Positions 23,301-36,660 of a stretch of 64,000 nt of DNA are shown here, piece after piece. The position numbers and the translations under genes were made by a program. This stretch comes from Spinacia oleracea (Eukaryota > Streptophyta > Magnoliopsida > Caryophyllales > Amaranthaceae), in the NCBI RefSeq assembly GCF_020520425.1, contig NC_079487.1:6991501-7055500 (forward strand). The letters are read 5' to 3'. The notes below the pieces were generated by a model that was not told the origin of the DNA, did not search any database, and was given only the letters and a program-made list of their open reading frames with translations. Numbering within the stretch: position 1 is the stretch's first letter; each line of letters starts with the position of its first letter.

Positions 23301-26300
23301 ACTTTCGAGGTCTATTTTCTCCCACTTGTCATTTTGGAAACGAATCTCCAAAAAGACATTATTTCGAGCAAACAAACATTATGTTCTCAAAAATTCGTGG
23401 TAGAAACAATACCCTTGTGTCTCATTTGAATAAATCACAATGAAACATATATCTATACTTGGGCCTTAGTTTGTTGAATAACAAACACTAAGCTCCCACT
23501 GAGTTTAGGAACTCTTTAGATATATTATGAAAAGATATTCTGAAATTACTTTTCAATAGCTTTGACGAATTTGGTTTAGTTTGGTGGTAGTTGAGCATTT
23601 TGTTTTAGAAATTATAGGAAAAGTCTTTATGATTCATCATTGATCGAATCAAGTACTAATTGACTTCGATCATTCCAACATAGATATGCCATATCTTATG
23701 GAGCTAGATTGTGAAATTACAACACACAATCTTTGATGATCATATTTGGTCTCAAGTAATCATCAACATGATCTAACCTAGATATTTATGATTTCTTGCC
23801 AAGTGGATTTTATACTTCTGAATCTTTGAACTAGCCAAACAGATTCAACTTATATCACATTTGAGTAAATAAACCTATATTCACTCAAATCCATGTGAAA
23901 TAATAAAGTCATAAAACCTTTCTTTAGCTTTGAACTCTATCGTCTAGGCGTTCTAACAATAGTTCATATTCTTTGTTACTTTCAACAAGTAAGACTAGCT
24001 TGTCTTAAGTTGATCTAGAAATCAACCAACTTTCAAAAAGTCCATCAAAATAGAGCTTATGAATGTTAACTTGTTGATATGGTCTAAGCAACAATGCCAA
24101 AGATTAATGGAACTCAAATCAAGGGTTTGATTTGAACCTAGTAAAGTTCTTTAAAGAGTTGTTTGTTTTAATCAAGCATATTGACTCAACCTGTAATTGA
24201 CCATTTCATTCAAATAAACAAACAAACAAGCATTGTTTTTGTTCTTCTGAATGTGAGTCTTTCTGTGTTTGAAGCAGAAATTTAGGTATGCTGATTATGG
24301 AACAAAATAGCCATTAAGTTCCAGCCTTTGAAAGGACTTAAAACAAACTAGATGACCCTACAACTAATGTAGCATTGCCATGCTTCATTTCCCACTTGTA
24401 GGTCATTAGTGTATCCTAGCTTCCATTGTTTGAGTTATTACCGAAGTAAGAACCTCAAGCGGTATATGATACCAAGGAAGTTTGATTGCTAGGTCACTTC
24501 TCTTTAAACATAAACTTATAGGTAGAAACGGAATCGTAAATTCCTTTCATTTGTTCCTCGTTTTCCTATTTCTTGTTCCATTTCTTATAGTCTTAAGAAT
24601 TGATTTCTTTAGTGTTGACTTTTATACTTTGTTATACATGTCCAATGTTACTCCAACAAGGTTCTTACCATTTAATTTATGTTGAATATTCTGTTTCAAC
24701 TAGATGATCTTACCAGAAGCTTCTAAAGTTCTCTAAGCATCGATCTATTCGGATGTCTAGGGACTAGACTCATTCGAGAATTAAATGGACAAAGATATTA
24801 GGTTGTTAACCAATGGTAAAGCTGAGTGTTTAAACTCAATGCTTTATGATCTCAAAACTACATTGTATTTTGAATTCACAAGCACCAATCGGTTTGCCAT
24901 TCGACTTTGATACTCGAAAACAACCATAAAAGTCGATATAAGAAACGTACATTTTAAATTGCTCACTTTCTCTCATTTCCGTGAATCGTTCTTGGATTAC
25001 CAATCGAGGAAATTTACTGTTACCTTTCTAAAAGGATTTACCGCAGTGCAAGATATTTAATTATAAACAATAATTAAAACATTCATTGAAGCATGCAAAG
25101 TCTAAACATTTATCATGAATAATAACTTGAAAATGAAAGCAATCATGCAATTTAAACAAGTTATTAGCATTTTATTCGAATTTATTGTTCTTGCAGGTGT
25201 GAATAAAATGATTCCAAGATCCTAAAATCATTGAAGAACTAAGCACAGTTTGTCGACTTAATCCTAAAACATCTTAGGTAAGCAAAAGCCTTTTGCTAAT
25301 AGTCTAGAAACTATTCTTGGTTGATAGGTACGTCTAAGAACTTATTAGGTAAACCTATCGATTTTGCCACGACATAAAAGGACTCCTTACTTATATCGTT
25401 GAGTTTCACCAAAACTAACATGTACTCACAATTATTTGTGTACCTTGCCCCTTTAGGACCAATAAGTAACACCTCGCTGAGCGAAAACTATTACTAGATT
25501 GATGTAAAGGATATCCAAGCAAGTGTATATTTTGGCATGGCACCTTTTAACTCAATTTTTAAGTTTGGAACTTAAGGCTCTTACTATGTTGGTTAGATTT
25601 TAAGTGAACTAAAATCCTTAATCATGCAACATAATCAAGCTTTTGATCTCATGCATTTTAAGACATATTTAAAAGTAATAAATAACTTAAAACATGCATA
25701 AGATAAATGTGATCTAGTATGGCCCGACTTCATCTTGAAGCTTCAACTTCAAAGTCCGTCTCGAAAATCTCCGTGGGAGGCACCATTTTCTTCAAATAGG
25801 ATAAGCTATAATTAAAACTAATTACAACTATTTGATGGTACGCAGACCATATTTGAATTGAAAAACAACTTTGGTACTTTAGACCAATTACATTCAAATT
25901 AATGGTACGCAGACCATATTTTCTATCCTATTTGGGCCATACTAGTCACTTCATAACCTGCAAAACAGTACATATACAATATATACCATTCACCCATTCA
26001 TTATCATGAATGGCCCACATAGCTGGTTAGTAAAACACATTATGCATCACGTAAACATTTGCAGCAATTAATCAAGGGCACCAATAATCTACCAATTATT
26101 CAGTCCTTATTAATTCTAATCAAGTTGTTTTAACCTTAAGGATTTGTAGACCTAATCAAGAGTTTATGACTAAAAAGGGCTCCCACTCAAACCAATAAAT
26201 TCATATGCTTTACTAATTTTAAACATAAAAATGTATTTCTAGTCTAACCGGAAACATGCAAATTTAATTAAAATTTAAAGCTCATATAAATTTATAATTG

Positions 26301-26514
26301 AATCCAAAAGTTTAATTTAATTTCAGTCGTATTTAAATTAATTCATGATTTTAATTTTAGTAAAATAATTAGAATAAATAAAAATTTATTATAATTACAA
26401 TATTCAAAATTAAAATCCAAGAAAATAATTTAAATTATTAATTTTAAAATTAATTAAAATTACGTAAACTGAAAATTTCAAATTAAACATTCAAAACGAT
26501 CTAATCGCAACGCA

Positions 26515-27170
26515 AACACCCTACGCATCGCACGCCCATGGGCCACACGCACATAGCCATCGCTGGTCATGTGCGCGCAGCCCATGCGTTGCGTCGCATA
26601 GCTGCTGCTTCTACCCTTCGCAAGCAATCGCGCGAGCTGGTGCTCGCTGCGCGCGCGCCAGCACTCGATGCACGCGAGCATGTGCTCGCTGCGCGCGCGC
26701 CAGCGCTCGATGCACGCGAGCCATCGCTCGCTGCATTCGCTCGCTGCGTTCGCTCGCTAGCGCTCGCTGCACGCGGGCCAGCGCTCGCTTCGTGCACTCG
26801 CCAGCGCATGCTGTGCGCGCTCGCTAGCGCTCGCTTGGTGCGAGCCAGCGCTCGCTGCGCGCGGCATCGACGCTGGGCGCAGCACTCGTGGCACGCGAGC
26901 TTGCGCTCGCTGCGCGCGAGGCTGCGCGCGCTTGCGCGAGGCAGTGCGCGTTGTGACGCAGCTCGCTTGCTGCCCACACGCGATTGCTGTGCCTTGCCTT
27001 CGCCCATGCCCATTCGTCCATTGCTCATAGCCCACGACACAAGGCAGGGCTGCTGCCTTGTGCTCGTGCACCATGCCCTTGCTCATTGCATTCATGCCGC
27101 ATGGGCGACGAGCTCCCTTGCTCGTCGTCACATGCCCGCACTATACAACACCCCTTAAGGGTAACACGTA
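26515..27170. repeat. GC-rich tandem repeat island inside the copia element
   Basis: About 650 bases of very GC-rich DNA within an otherwise AT-rich interior, built from imperfect copies of CGCTCGCTGCGCGCG, CAGCGCTCG and CACGCGAGC phrases. Long open frames appear on both strands (one of 206 codons), but they are Ala/Arg/Ser-rich, repetitive and present in several frames at once. I therefore treat the block as a repeat and not a gene. It corresponds to the leader/gag side of the minus-strand element. Confidence 0.7.
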
Positions 27171-27919
27171 GCGTCCATTGCTTTGTGCGTGCAAGTTATA
27201 TGAACGAATCGCATAAAATTTAAAAAATTTATATTTAAAATTAATGACAAATTAATAAATAATATTAATTTCATAATTTTAGGGCGAAAAATCGAAAATT
27301 TATTATTCAATTGATTTCCGATTAACATGGATTCAAGCCTAGGTCATAAAAATTTAAAATTTATCATAAATTTACAATTTTTATGGTGGTTTTTAGTCAT
27401 AGGTATCTAATTAAATTATAATTAATTATGAAAATCAAATTAATTCTAAATTATTCTAATTTTCAACAAATTAATCATAATTACAAATTAGATTGCATAA
27501 TTAACAAGGCTAGGCATTCAAACTTGTTAAACATATACAGTAGGTCAATCAAAAATTCAAGATTTATCAACAAGAATCGCAAATATTTAATTTAACATCT
27601 TAAATTTACGAAATTTTGCATTCGAAAAACTAAAACCTTCGAAAAGTCATAGTTAGGCTTCGAATTTGAGAATTCTGGGTTCGGCAGAAAAATACTGTTT
27701 TTGTCAAAATTTAAGAATGCCTTTTACATGCGGAATTGACACAAAAATCACTCGATTTGGATGAGTAACGAAGAAACTGCCGAAAAACTGCGTACGTATA
27801 ATTAAATAAACGCAATTTGCAATTAATTAACCATTACGAAAATTAATCACCCCTTTTAATTCTTGCAAATTTGTAATATTTAACCATGTTCATGCAATTT
27901 AGATTATGAAAATAATAAG

Positions 27920-27934
27920 AGGCTCGTGATACCA
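27920..27934 (-). other. Copia primer-binding site
   Basis: TGGTATCACGAGCCT on the minus strand, one base inside the 5' LTR. It matches the initiator Met tRNA 3' end pattern usual for Ty1/copia and fixes the element's orientation. Confidence 0.75.
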
Positions 27935-27935
27935 C

Positions 27936-29316
27936 TGTTAGGTTATGATACATATGACAATTCATAAATCATGCGGAAAAACCATTTAGCCAGGAATACA
28001 TATTATTTACACATAATCATATAGCATAGTTTAGATGCATACTCTTTGTTGCGTGCCTTCCCTAGCTGCGCCCGAACCGAACAAGAACAAGTCTTTAGGA
28101 CTCCAAGTGTCGTCCCTCCGTAGATAGTCCACAGCACGTCCGGATCCGCCTTAAGATTGACCAACTAGAATCGCCCTTAAGGTACTAATAATTTCGGCAC
28201 TTTTAGGCAAGGTATGTGACTGAATTTTTCTCTCAAAAACTCACTTTGAATACTTGAATAATCTATATAAATATGTGACCCTAGGCACCTATTTATAGAG
28301 TTATGGAAAAGGTTTTGGAATCCTATTAGGATACTAATTTATTTAATTATAATCCTACTAGGACTCTAATTAAATAATCATTATCTAATAGTTTTAGGAT
28401 TTAATCATATTTCGAATCCCGATTGCTTTAGGATTCCCGCACAAGCATTGCATGAGCACCGTACACCCGCGCAAGCCTTGCGGCCCACGCTAGGCGCACA
28501 ACGCTCGGCCCACTGCTGTGCTCTCGCGCGCGCGCCCCAGGCCTTGGCTGGGCCTGGCCTTGCGCTGGGCCTGGTCGAGGCTTGGCATGCGATGGTGCGT
28601 GTTGGCTCGCTGGGCGATGGCCTGGCTTCGTGCTGGGCCTTCGTCTAGCGGGCCTCGTCCGATGCTAATTCGTACGATACGCTTCCGATTAAATTCCCGA
28701 TTCCGGAATTCATTTCCGATACGAACAATATTTAATATTTCCGATTCCGGAATCAATTTCCGTTTCGAACAAATATTTAATATTTCCGTTTCCGGAATTA
28801 TTTTCCGATTCCGATAATATTTCCGATTCTGAAAATATTTCCGTTTCCGGCAATATTTCCGATTCCGGCAATATTTCCATTTCCGATAATGTTTTCCGTT
28901 ACGTACCATGTTTCCGTTTCCGGCAACATCTACGACTTGGATAATATTTATATTTTCGATACGATCCATATTTCCGTTTCCGGCAATATCATCGTTTCCG
29001 GAGTATTCTTTTCTTGCCTGTGACGATCTTAGCTCCCACTGAAACCAAGATCCGTCGATTCCGAATATCCATAGATGGAGTATTTAATGCCATTAAATAC
29101 TTGATCCGTTTACGTACTATTTGTGTGACCCTACGGGTTCAGTCAAGAGTAAGCTGTGGATTAATATCATTAATTCCACTTGAACTGAAGCGGCCTCTAG
29201 TTAGGCATTCAGCTCACTTGATCTCACTGAATTATTAACTTGTTAATTAATACTGAACCGCATATATTAGACTTATCATTGAATGCATACTTGGACCAAG
29301 GGCATTATTTCCTTCA
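27936..29316 (-). repeat. Copia 5' LTR (minus-strand element)
   Basis: 1,381 bases, nearly identical to 18932-20311, with the same GC-rich block (28440-28660) and TTCCGG phrase array (about 28680-29005). Confidence 0.9.
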
Positions 29317-32300
29317 GTCATAAGGATTGAACTTCGGTTCAGTATATCTTTTCAGTTCATATATATATCTAGGGTTTTCAAACCCAGTGGGAGTTAGTGT
29401 TTACATCAAACAAACTCAAAAATAGATATATGTTTCTTTATGGGCGACTCATAGAAACAAAAGGTATTGATTCTACCAAAAATCTGAGAACATATGGTCG
29501 TTGCTCTAGATAATGTCTTTTAGAAAACCATGATATTTCCAAAAAGGCAAGTGGGAGAAAATGACCTCGAAGTGACCTCAAAAGGACTTCGAGTCAAGCA
29601 ACAAACAAATGTAGGATACTTAGGAGTCTTTGGAAAAGCTCCGTACGTAGAAGCCTTTGGAAGAGCTTCAGGAAGACTTTAGAAGTGCTTCAATTGAGTA
29701 ATGTCTTTATAGACACTAAAATTTGATGTTCAATACCTAAGTAAATCGTATAAGGAATAGAATTCAACCAAGATAGATACATAGATATCTTGAGGAATGG
29801 AAACTATGAAGACTTTGGAAGTGCTTCAAAACATACGACTTACAGGTTAGCTACGACGAATTAAAATTCCCAAGTATGGTTTGAGGCCATCAGAAACATT
29901 ATTATGGTTCGAGGCCATATAAAATGGTTTGAGGCCATTTTATCCAAAGTACATTCATCTTAAAGAATCATATCTATGATTTTGTTGATTTGCATAAAGG
30001 GTTTACTCCCATTAGTTGCAAACATGTTTTCTAATGATAGAACGTTGATTTGCATAAAGGGTTCACTCCCATTAGTTGCAAACATGTTTTCTAAACATAC
30101 AACGTTGATTTTCATAAAGGGTACACTCCCATTGGTTGCAAACATGTTTTCAAAACATACAAAGATGATACTGTATACACATACAAAAGAAAAGCTAGAT
30201 TGGTGGTTAAAGATTACAAATAACTTCACGGCGTTGATAATGTTGAAATCTTTTTCACCAAGTCGGAATGCTTGAACTATTTTGGATAAATCTAGCAATA
30301 ATTGCATATGGCAATATGGCAATTGGAAAACGAAACACCTTCCTCAATTGGACTTGTAGAAAGGAATTGTGTACATCACACAATGTAAAAGTTTTGGATG
30401 CTAGATAAAAGAGCAATCTTAAGAAATCTATTCCTAGATTAAAGCATGCAAGTGGGAATTGGACCATATTTTTCAACAAGGCTATTGAGCAATCATAGCT
30501 TTATGAAAACATGGATCATCTTGTAGATGATGAGTTTAGTGGGAGCTAAGTCAAGTTTATTGGTTCTACATATGAGATACATATCTCTCTATTGAAAATG
30601 ACATTCAAATTCTAATTGGTTAGATTTGAAAGTATTTGTCAATATTAGAACTATGGCGAAACTTAGAACATACTGGGTTAAAGATCTATTGGATAGGATC
30701 TAAAGCGTTGTTTGGATTCTGTAAAAGTAATTACTAAATCAAACAAAATTAAGAGACTCAAAAGAGACTCTTAACCCATATGAGTAAGTCTAAGAAATGA
30801 ATGCTTTAACTAAGTATAAAGCTAGGCTGTTATCACTAAAGTTAAACATGAAGGACCTTGAAGAGGTGCCTTCAACTTATATCACATGGCAATGCCAAGA
30901 TTTTAGCAACATTCAGTATCTCTTAAAACATAATAAAGCTAAAAGTTACATGGATAGATTTTAAAATGCGAATGGTTTTTGCATTACAATCAATGATGTA
31001 TGATGTGATATATAGATCGCCAAGATAACTCGTGAACTTTGGATCGTGATGAGTTTATACCAATCTCTATTGATCTAGATCAAAGATCATTAGAACCATA
31101 TCAAGAACATCTAATACATTTGGATATGTGCAATGAGCACTTGATAAGAGGAAGTGAAGATGAACTAGAGTTTTGATTCTACATGCATTTGCCTAAGAAA
31201 AAGTTGAATCTTGTTGTTAGGCAAACCACAAACATACACGGGCAATTTGGTGTCGTGATTAAAAGGTGGTAATATAGGTTCTGAACCATATGTGATGCAT
31301 GGGAAACTGAATCAATGATTAGTTTCCAAGTTCTCGGTTGAAAGATGTATCTCCCACATCTATGTGAACTGGTTGGAGTATTCCAAAAGGGAAGCATCAT
31401 TTGAAATTCTACATAATTAAAATGAATTCATTGTTGCCTAAGAAGCAATAAAAGGGAATTGTTTTTAGTGGGAGTTCTTCAATGAACTCAGGTTAATCAC
31501 AAGTCTGCTATCTGGATAATTTTCTATTTTGAATATGAGAATCATTCTAACAGCAATGAAAGACTAGATCATTCTATAAACATATTTAAAGATCTTTTCA
31601 TCTTACATCGAAAGGCTTTCGATAGAAAGGATGCTAAGAATAGCAAAGTATGAAAAACTAAACCTCTACATTGAATGAGACACAACATTCATATGCAGAA
31701 ATGGAATCAAGTCTGAGTTCCATGAATGTTTTAAGTATTGGGTGAAAGGCCTATATCTGTAAAACATTAAATGCTTGATTTTGGGATAGAGGCCCACAAA
31801 TTGGTAAGCATTTGGTTTAAACATTTATCATTTATGAAATTACATTTCATAAATCATTTAATCTTGGTTTAGTATTAAATGATGAAGTCCAAGTGATTCA
31901 AAACATTCAAATGGGATGTCAAGATGAATTCTTCGACAAAGAAACACCCATAAGTGAACTTGAATATTGAAATCACAAAAGGATCCCTAATCCAGGTCAT
32001 TGAAAGGTTGGACGACCAATGACTAATGAAGATTAGATTGCAAGTTGATTTATAGTTCTGTTTCTTGAACTAGATGGACTGGATGTCAGAAATCATTTGC
32101 ATAGATACTTATTGGATCTTGTATCGGATTGACCATGAGGACACTTTAAGAGATTAAAGTCATGTCATAAGTAGTTCTCATTAATGGTGATTAGAACCAT
32201 TCCTCAGAACATGAGTGATTATGTCTGCTCGTTTGAGAATTAGTTCGCTTTGATGCTAGCTAAACGTTGCACCGTAAAAGGAGGCTATAAAAGCAGTTAT

Positions 32301-32607
32301 TGGGCGTACTATGAATCAAAGTGAGTTCTCATAGATTGCAAGAATGGAATGTCCTCCTATCTGTGATAGGATATGGTGTTGTTGTGTAACAAGGCCTCTC
32401 GGAGAGTTAGATACTGTAAAAATGCATGGTCGTGCTCAAAATGGTTAAGGCTTAACCTTCTGTAAAAGTTTAGCAGTTGAGCTCTGTAATCCGAGAAACA
32501 CTTCTGGACCTAATAAGGATGGCTTGGATCTTACCTTATGTTCAACAAGTAACACTAAGCGACAAAGGAATGTGAATGCACACTTGTCTGAATGACAAGT
32601 GGGAGAC

Positions 32608-33650
32608 TGAAGGAAATATGTCCTTCACCCAAGGTGCATTAAGTCTAATACCAAGGTTCAGATTAATTGCGAACAATTAATTCAGTGAGATCAAGTGATC
32701 GGAACAGCTAGCTGGAGCAATGCTTCCGATCAGTGAGTTCTAATCTATACTAATCTCACAACTTACTCTTGACTGAACCTACAAGGTCACACCAATGGCA
32801 TGGAACAGATCACCGGATTAAATGAATCGGAAATTCATTTAATAGCTTTTCGGGAATTAGTTTTGGAAAACGTATTATACGATAGGACCTTGCATCGGAA
32901 TCGTATATCGTATCGCGAATATTCGTAAGCTGGGCGAAACAAAAAATCGTATCGTACGACGGTGATTCGTCGTATACAATACGATAAATAATAGCCGTAA
33001 GGTATTAGTCGCGAATACGAGGAGCATTGGAGCTGCCGGCCCGTCGAGCCAAGCGCGCAAGCGCGCAAGGCCCAACGAGCCAGCGAGCTCGCGAGCAAAG
33101 CAAGCATGCCAGCCCGTGGCATGGCACAAGCCCGCAGCAACATATCGACGCAACATCGAGCACACGAGGCCCACGACCCAGTTGCTCGGTTGTGCGCGTT
33201 GTGGGCTTCGACCTGCAGCGTGTTGGCTGTGCGCGGGTTTGTTTTGCCGTGTGTGCAAGTGTGGCCGGTCAAGGCCTTGTCTTGGCCGGTTACACTAATA
33301 TAATATTAGGTTATTATATTTTTGCATACAACCCAATACTCACAATCAGCTTTCCAAAATCCCTAAACCTAATTCTAATATTACGTTCTTCAGTTTCTGT
33401 GAAAACTGTTCATCCCGAAAAGTAAAACTCTTGAGTGATTGTCTAAGCTACGATTATCAAGACGGATCTCAACGTGTCGGTGAACCAAGTAGAGGAACGA
33501 CAAGTGGAGTTCTTTGTTCGTGTTCGTTGACATAATATTCGGGAAAACACGCTTCGAATGTAAGTTTGCTTAAACTGTGCTTTATACATGTTTCCTGGCT
33601 TTGGGGATTGTTCCGCACATGTTATGTATGTTTAACTGTATTCCCCGACA
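32608..33650 (+). repeat. Single 3' LTR of the truncated plus-strand copia
   Basis: Starts TGAAGGAAATATG after the polypurine tract and ends TTCCCCGACA. The last 60 bases align with the end of the other copia's LTR (shared TTCCTGGCT and TTCCGCA blocks). The next base, 33651, is MULE transposase sequence. Confidence 0.8.
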
Positions 33651-34117
33651 CTTTCATCACCCCATTAAAATCTTTGGACATGTTTGTGGTTTTCACGCCA
33701 TATCTAAAACCACCATCATGGTGGATCGACCACCGTTGAGAAGAAATATCCATCAAGTACTGACGAGCTTCAACATTCAATTCACCAGTTCTTCCCAAGT
33801 AGTAATCAAACTTCTTTCTTTGTCAAGCATCAGCAGCTTTTCCGAAAAGGTTCTTCACATAAGAATTCTTGAACTGAGTGTTGACATTAGATGCAAGGTG
33901 ACGAGTACAAAATCGATGGTGGGCACGCGGCTCCTCCCACCCACTGTTGACCTCATTCATTGTTTGCAAAATCCCTGCATGTCTATCAGAAATGACACAC
34001 AAACCTTCCCTTTGAGTAACCAAATGCCGAATGTGTTTCATTAACCATTTCCAACTCTCACCATTTTCACTTTTAACAATAGCAAAAGTAAGAGGGAACA
34101 ATTGAGAATTCGCATTT

Positions 34118-35590
34118 TGTGAGGGGGTCGAAAAAGCACGAGGCTAATGCATGACCTCGTCCCTCGTGGGCGTGACGTCGTCAGATCAAGTGTAGTTAGA
34201 TTTCCTGGGAGTTTACACCCAATCGACTAGTAATACAGGAGTCGCCATTCAGTTTTTAACGACAATGAGAAAAACTGACAAAACCCGGTTATTGTGACAT
34301 AAAGGGAGTGCAATTATGTTCGACCACGACGACCATAGGTTCCCTTGTGATCCCTGGTGAGGGGATCGCTCAACGTACACCCGCAGGGCAGAGATTGAGA
34401 GTTCGGGGGACTGTAGCTACCGAGAGGAGTGCTCATCGATAATACTCCAGAGGCAGGTTATCATTACTAGCTCAGCATAAATAATTGAAGGGACATGCGT
34501 TAAACTATTAAACTATTCTGAATTTATTTTAGCAATATGCAACACATAATACTAAATAGATCATGATTGTCTTATTTAGATTGATTTAAGGTACCTAGCA
34601 TGATAATTCAATTGTCCGAGGTATTATCTTATTAGGCGTGATAGATCAATCAAATTAATAGTTTGACAATTTTATAAAAGGGTGATAAAAGCGATTAAAT
34701 CATATGAGGGACACATTACAACGCACCCTTGAGAGGTGCGTTGTGGTTCTCAGAAAACTAACCACTTGGCTTTGCTATTTCTCCTTTTATTTAACGAATC
34801 TCGGGTTTCTAAGCAATGTTCCAGTATTTAGGCTTAATTCATCAAGCTACAAGGGGTAGGATGCACTCTGTTCGACTTTTGGGTCGATTGCGACAGAACG
34901 CCGGATCAATTTCGCAGCGTGAGGCTTAGGCTTAAGGCTAGAGTCAATACTCAGGTTATGCAATTGTGTGTTCTTTTTCACGTCGGTTTTAGGCTGTATT
35001 TATAGGAAAAGGGTGTGTGAAAAGATAGATTTTAAGATACAGATCCAAAAAGAATCCGGAAATAAAACGGCCCCAGGCATTTTCAGCTCCCAGGGCTGGG
35101 CGCCGAAGATTTCGGCGCCCAGATCCAGGCGTTGAAAATGGGATCTAGGCCGATTTCTTTGTCAGATTCGGACTCTTAGAATACGGAGCTTTTGAGATTT
35201 ATCCGAGTCTTTTAGTGCGTATTAACTTTATGACGGAATGCGTCTGGGCCCATTACGAACTCTAGGTTCGTTAATTAGGAATTTAGTTAATACGTAACTC
35301 TTATTTTTGAATTGTACTAGGAATGCAAATTCTATCTCTTTTAGGATTTATGTTGGAGTGCAACACCTAATTCTGACAGGTTTCTATCTTTTATGACTTT
35401 GCCACTTTTAACAACTACCTTTTACGACAGTTACTATTCTTAGCAGGTTTCTATAAATAGTAGCCTTGGCTGAAATGAGAGGGTGATTGAGATTCGTTTA
35501 TTTTATAGGAGATGCGTTGCCAAGTGGAGATTTATGTTCTCATCATCGAACCTTCCCTTTCGGGAATGGGAACAAAATTAGGTGTCTACA
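34118..35590 (-). repeat. Tat element 3' LTR
   Basis: 1,473 bases; contains one GCGCCCAG doublet module (about 35085-35140). Confidence 0.88.
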
Positions 35591-35992
35591 GTTAGCCCCC
35601 ACTTTGACCGAGTCTCGAGATGAGACGATGGTCAAAGTACTAGACGGAATGCGTCATACAAGCCATGGTGTAGGTGACCTGTTTTGCGAGGGTCTCACGA
35701 GCCCCCGAGTGATAACATTTGACTTAAGGGTCATCACTTGAAGTGTTAACACATTCCTCACGCGTCATTGGAATTCGTTAACTGATAGTATAGAAACTCC
35801 CTCACTTTGTCATTGTAAGTATCTAAAGATGTTTTCGAAATAAAAGCTATTAAATGTAACTAGGCCTGGCCAAGCCCAATCACGAGGTAAAATGTTTTAA
35901 AGATTCTCATTTTCAGGGTTAGCTAAACGAGAAAACCCCCTTGTTTTTATAGGACGTAAAACGAAGGAAAATCCAGCACATTACTTTTTTTT

Positions 35993-36236
35993 GGAAAAGG
36001 GAAACTATCCTTTGATTTTTGGAAAAGGGAAACCATCCTTTGATTTTTGGAAAAGGGAAACCATCTTTTGATTTTTGGAAAAAGATAAACCATCTTTTGG
36101 TTTTTGGAAAAAGATAAACCATCCTTTGATTTTTGGAAAAGGGAAACCATCCTTTGATTTTTGGAAAAGGGAAACCATCTTTTGATTTTTGGAAAAAGAT
36201 AAACCATCTTTTGATTTTTGGAAAAAGATAAACCAG
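35993..36236. repeat. 28-base tandem repeat, about 8.5 copies
   Basis: Head-to-tail copies of a 28-29 base unit beginning GGAAAAGGGAAACCATCC and ending TTTGATTTTT. Two subtypes alternate in blocks (AAAGGGAAACC and AAAAGATAAACC). There are no unique spacers. It lies near the polypurine-tract side of the Tat element. The protein frames across it are repetitive (FPKIKRWFPFSKNQ type) and are not genes. Confidence 0.85.
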
Positions 36237-36255
36237 GAAAAGTTATTGCTGCAGC

Positions 36256-36660
36256 GACTAAGGACCTGCGCGGTTAGTGGCGCAGACCCCGCCCGCTGAA
36301 GGTGGGCGAGCCTGTCCGCTGAGGGTGGACGCCCCGTCCGATAGAAGTGGACGAATCTGTTTTGATGTTTTGAAAATAAGGACCTACGCGGTTTGTGACG
36401 TAGACCCCGCCGGCTGAAGATGGCGAGCCTGTTTTTTTGTTTTTGCAGATTTTATTTTTCTTTTCATTTTCGAAAACTGAGGACCTGCGCGGTTTAGTGG
36501 CGCAGACCCCGCCCGCTGAAGGTGGGCGAGCCCTGTCCGCTAAGGGTGGACGCCCCGCCCGCTGGAGGTGAGCGAACCTGAATTCGTCTATTTGATTTGG
36601 GACTCGCAGGGTACGTGTCGCGATCTTGCCCGATTGAGGTGGGCAAGTCCCTATTTCATT
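36256..36660. repeat. GC-rich imperfect repeats in the Tat interior
   Basis: Three imperfect copies of a module with GGACCTGCGCGGTT, GGCGCAGACCCCGCC and CGCTGAAGGTGGGCGAG lie at about 36260-36360, 36380-36432 and 36480-36580, separated by T-rich spacers. A weaker relative (GGGACTCGCAGG, GAGGTGGGCAAG) follows near 36598-36650. The 177-codon minus-strand frame over them is a by-product. Confidence 0.65.

Larger units (their letters stand above)
18932..29316 (-). mobile_element. Ty1/copia LTR retrotransposon fossil, minus strand
   Basis: Two LTRs (27936-29316 is 5', 18932-20311 is 3' in element orientation) flank 7.6 kb of interior. The target duplication is GTCAT (18927-18931 and 29317-29321). 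The primer site next to the 5' LTR reads TGGTATCACGAGCC, complementary to initiator Met tRNA as in copia elements; the polypurine tract is GACAAGTGGGAGAC. LTRs start TGAAGGAAATAATG and end CTAACA. I counted about 14 differences between the LTRs over 1.38 kb (about 1%). At 1.3e-8 substitutions per site per year this suggests insertion some 0.4 million years ago. The interior holds a broken reverse-transcriptase remnant near 22600-22803 and no intact gene, so it is whole in structure but not in coding. It sits inside the plus-strand copia. Confidence 0.9.
18800..33650 (+). mobile_element. Truncated Ty1/copia fossil, plus strand, split by a second copia
   Basis: The right-hand part (29317-33650) ends with a polypurine tract (AAGTGGGAGAC) and a single LTR at 32608-33650, which starts TGAAGG and ends CGACA. 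The left-hand remnant lies before 18932: sequence just left of the inserted element (GTCAAAGCTAAGG) aligns with the equivalent interior of the inserted relative. The 5' LTR and leader are missing, so the left border near 18800 is approximate. Remains of pol are recognisable but broken in many places. A 60-base unit is present three times at about 29984-30160. With only one LTR its age cannot be estimated, but it is older than the copia element inside it. Confidence 0.7.

Noticed and set aside
26538-27158. 206-codon plus-strand frame and overlapping minus-strand frames of 124-157 codons
   Set aside because: All arise from one GC-rich repeat island; the products are repetitive Ala/Arg/Ser strings open in several frames at once, with no domain.
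35919-36236. CRISPR-like array
   Set aside because: The 28-base units are contiguous with no unique spacers, in a plant retrotransposon; a tandem repeat explains it.
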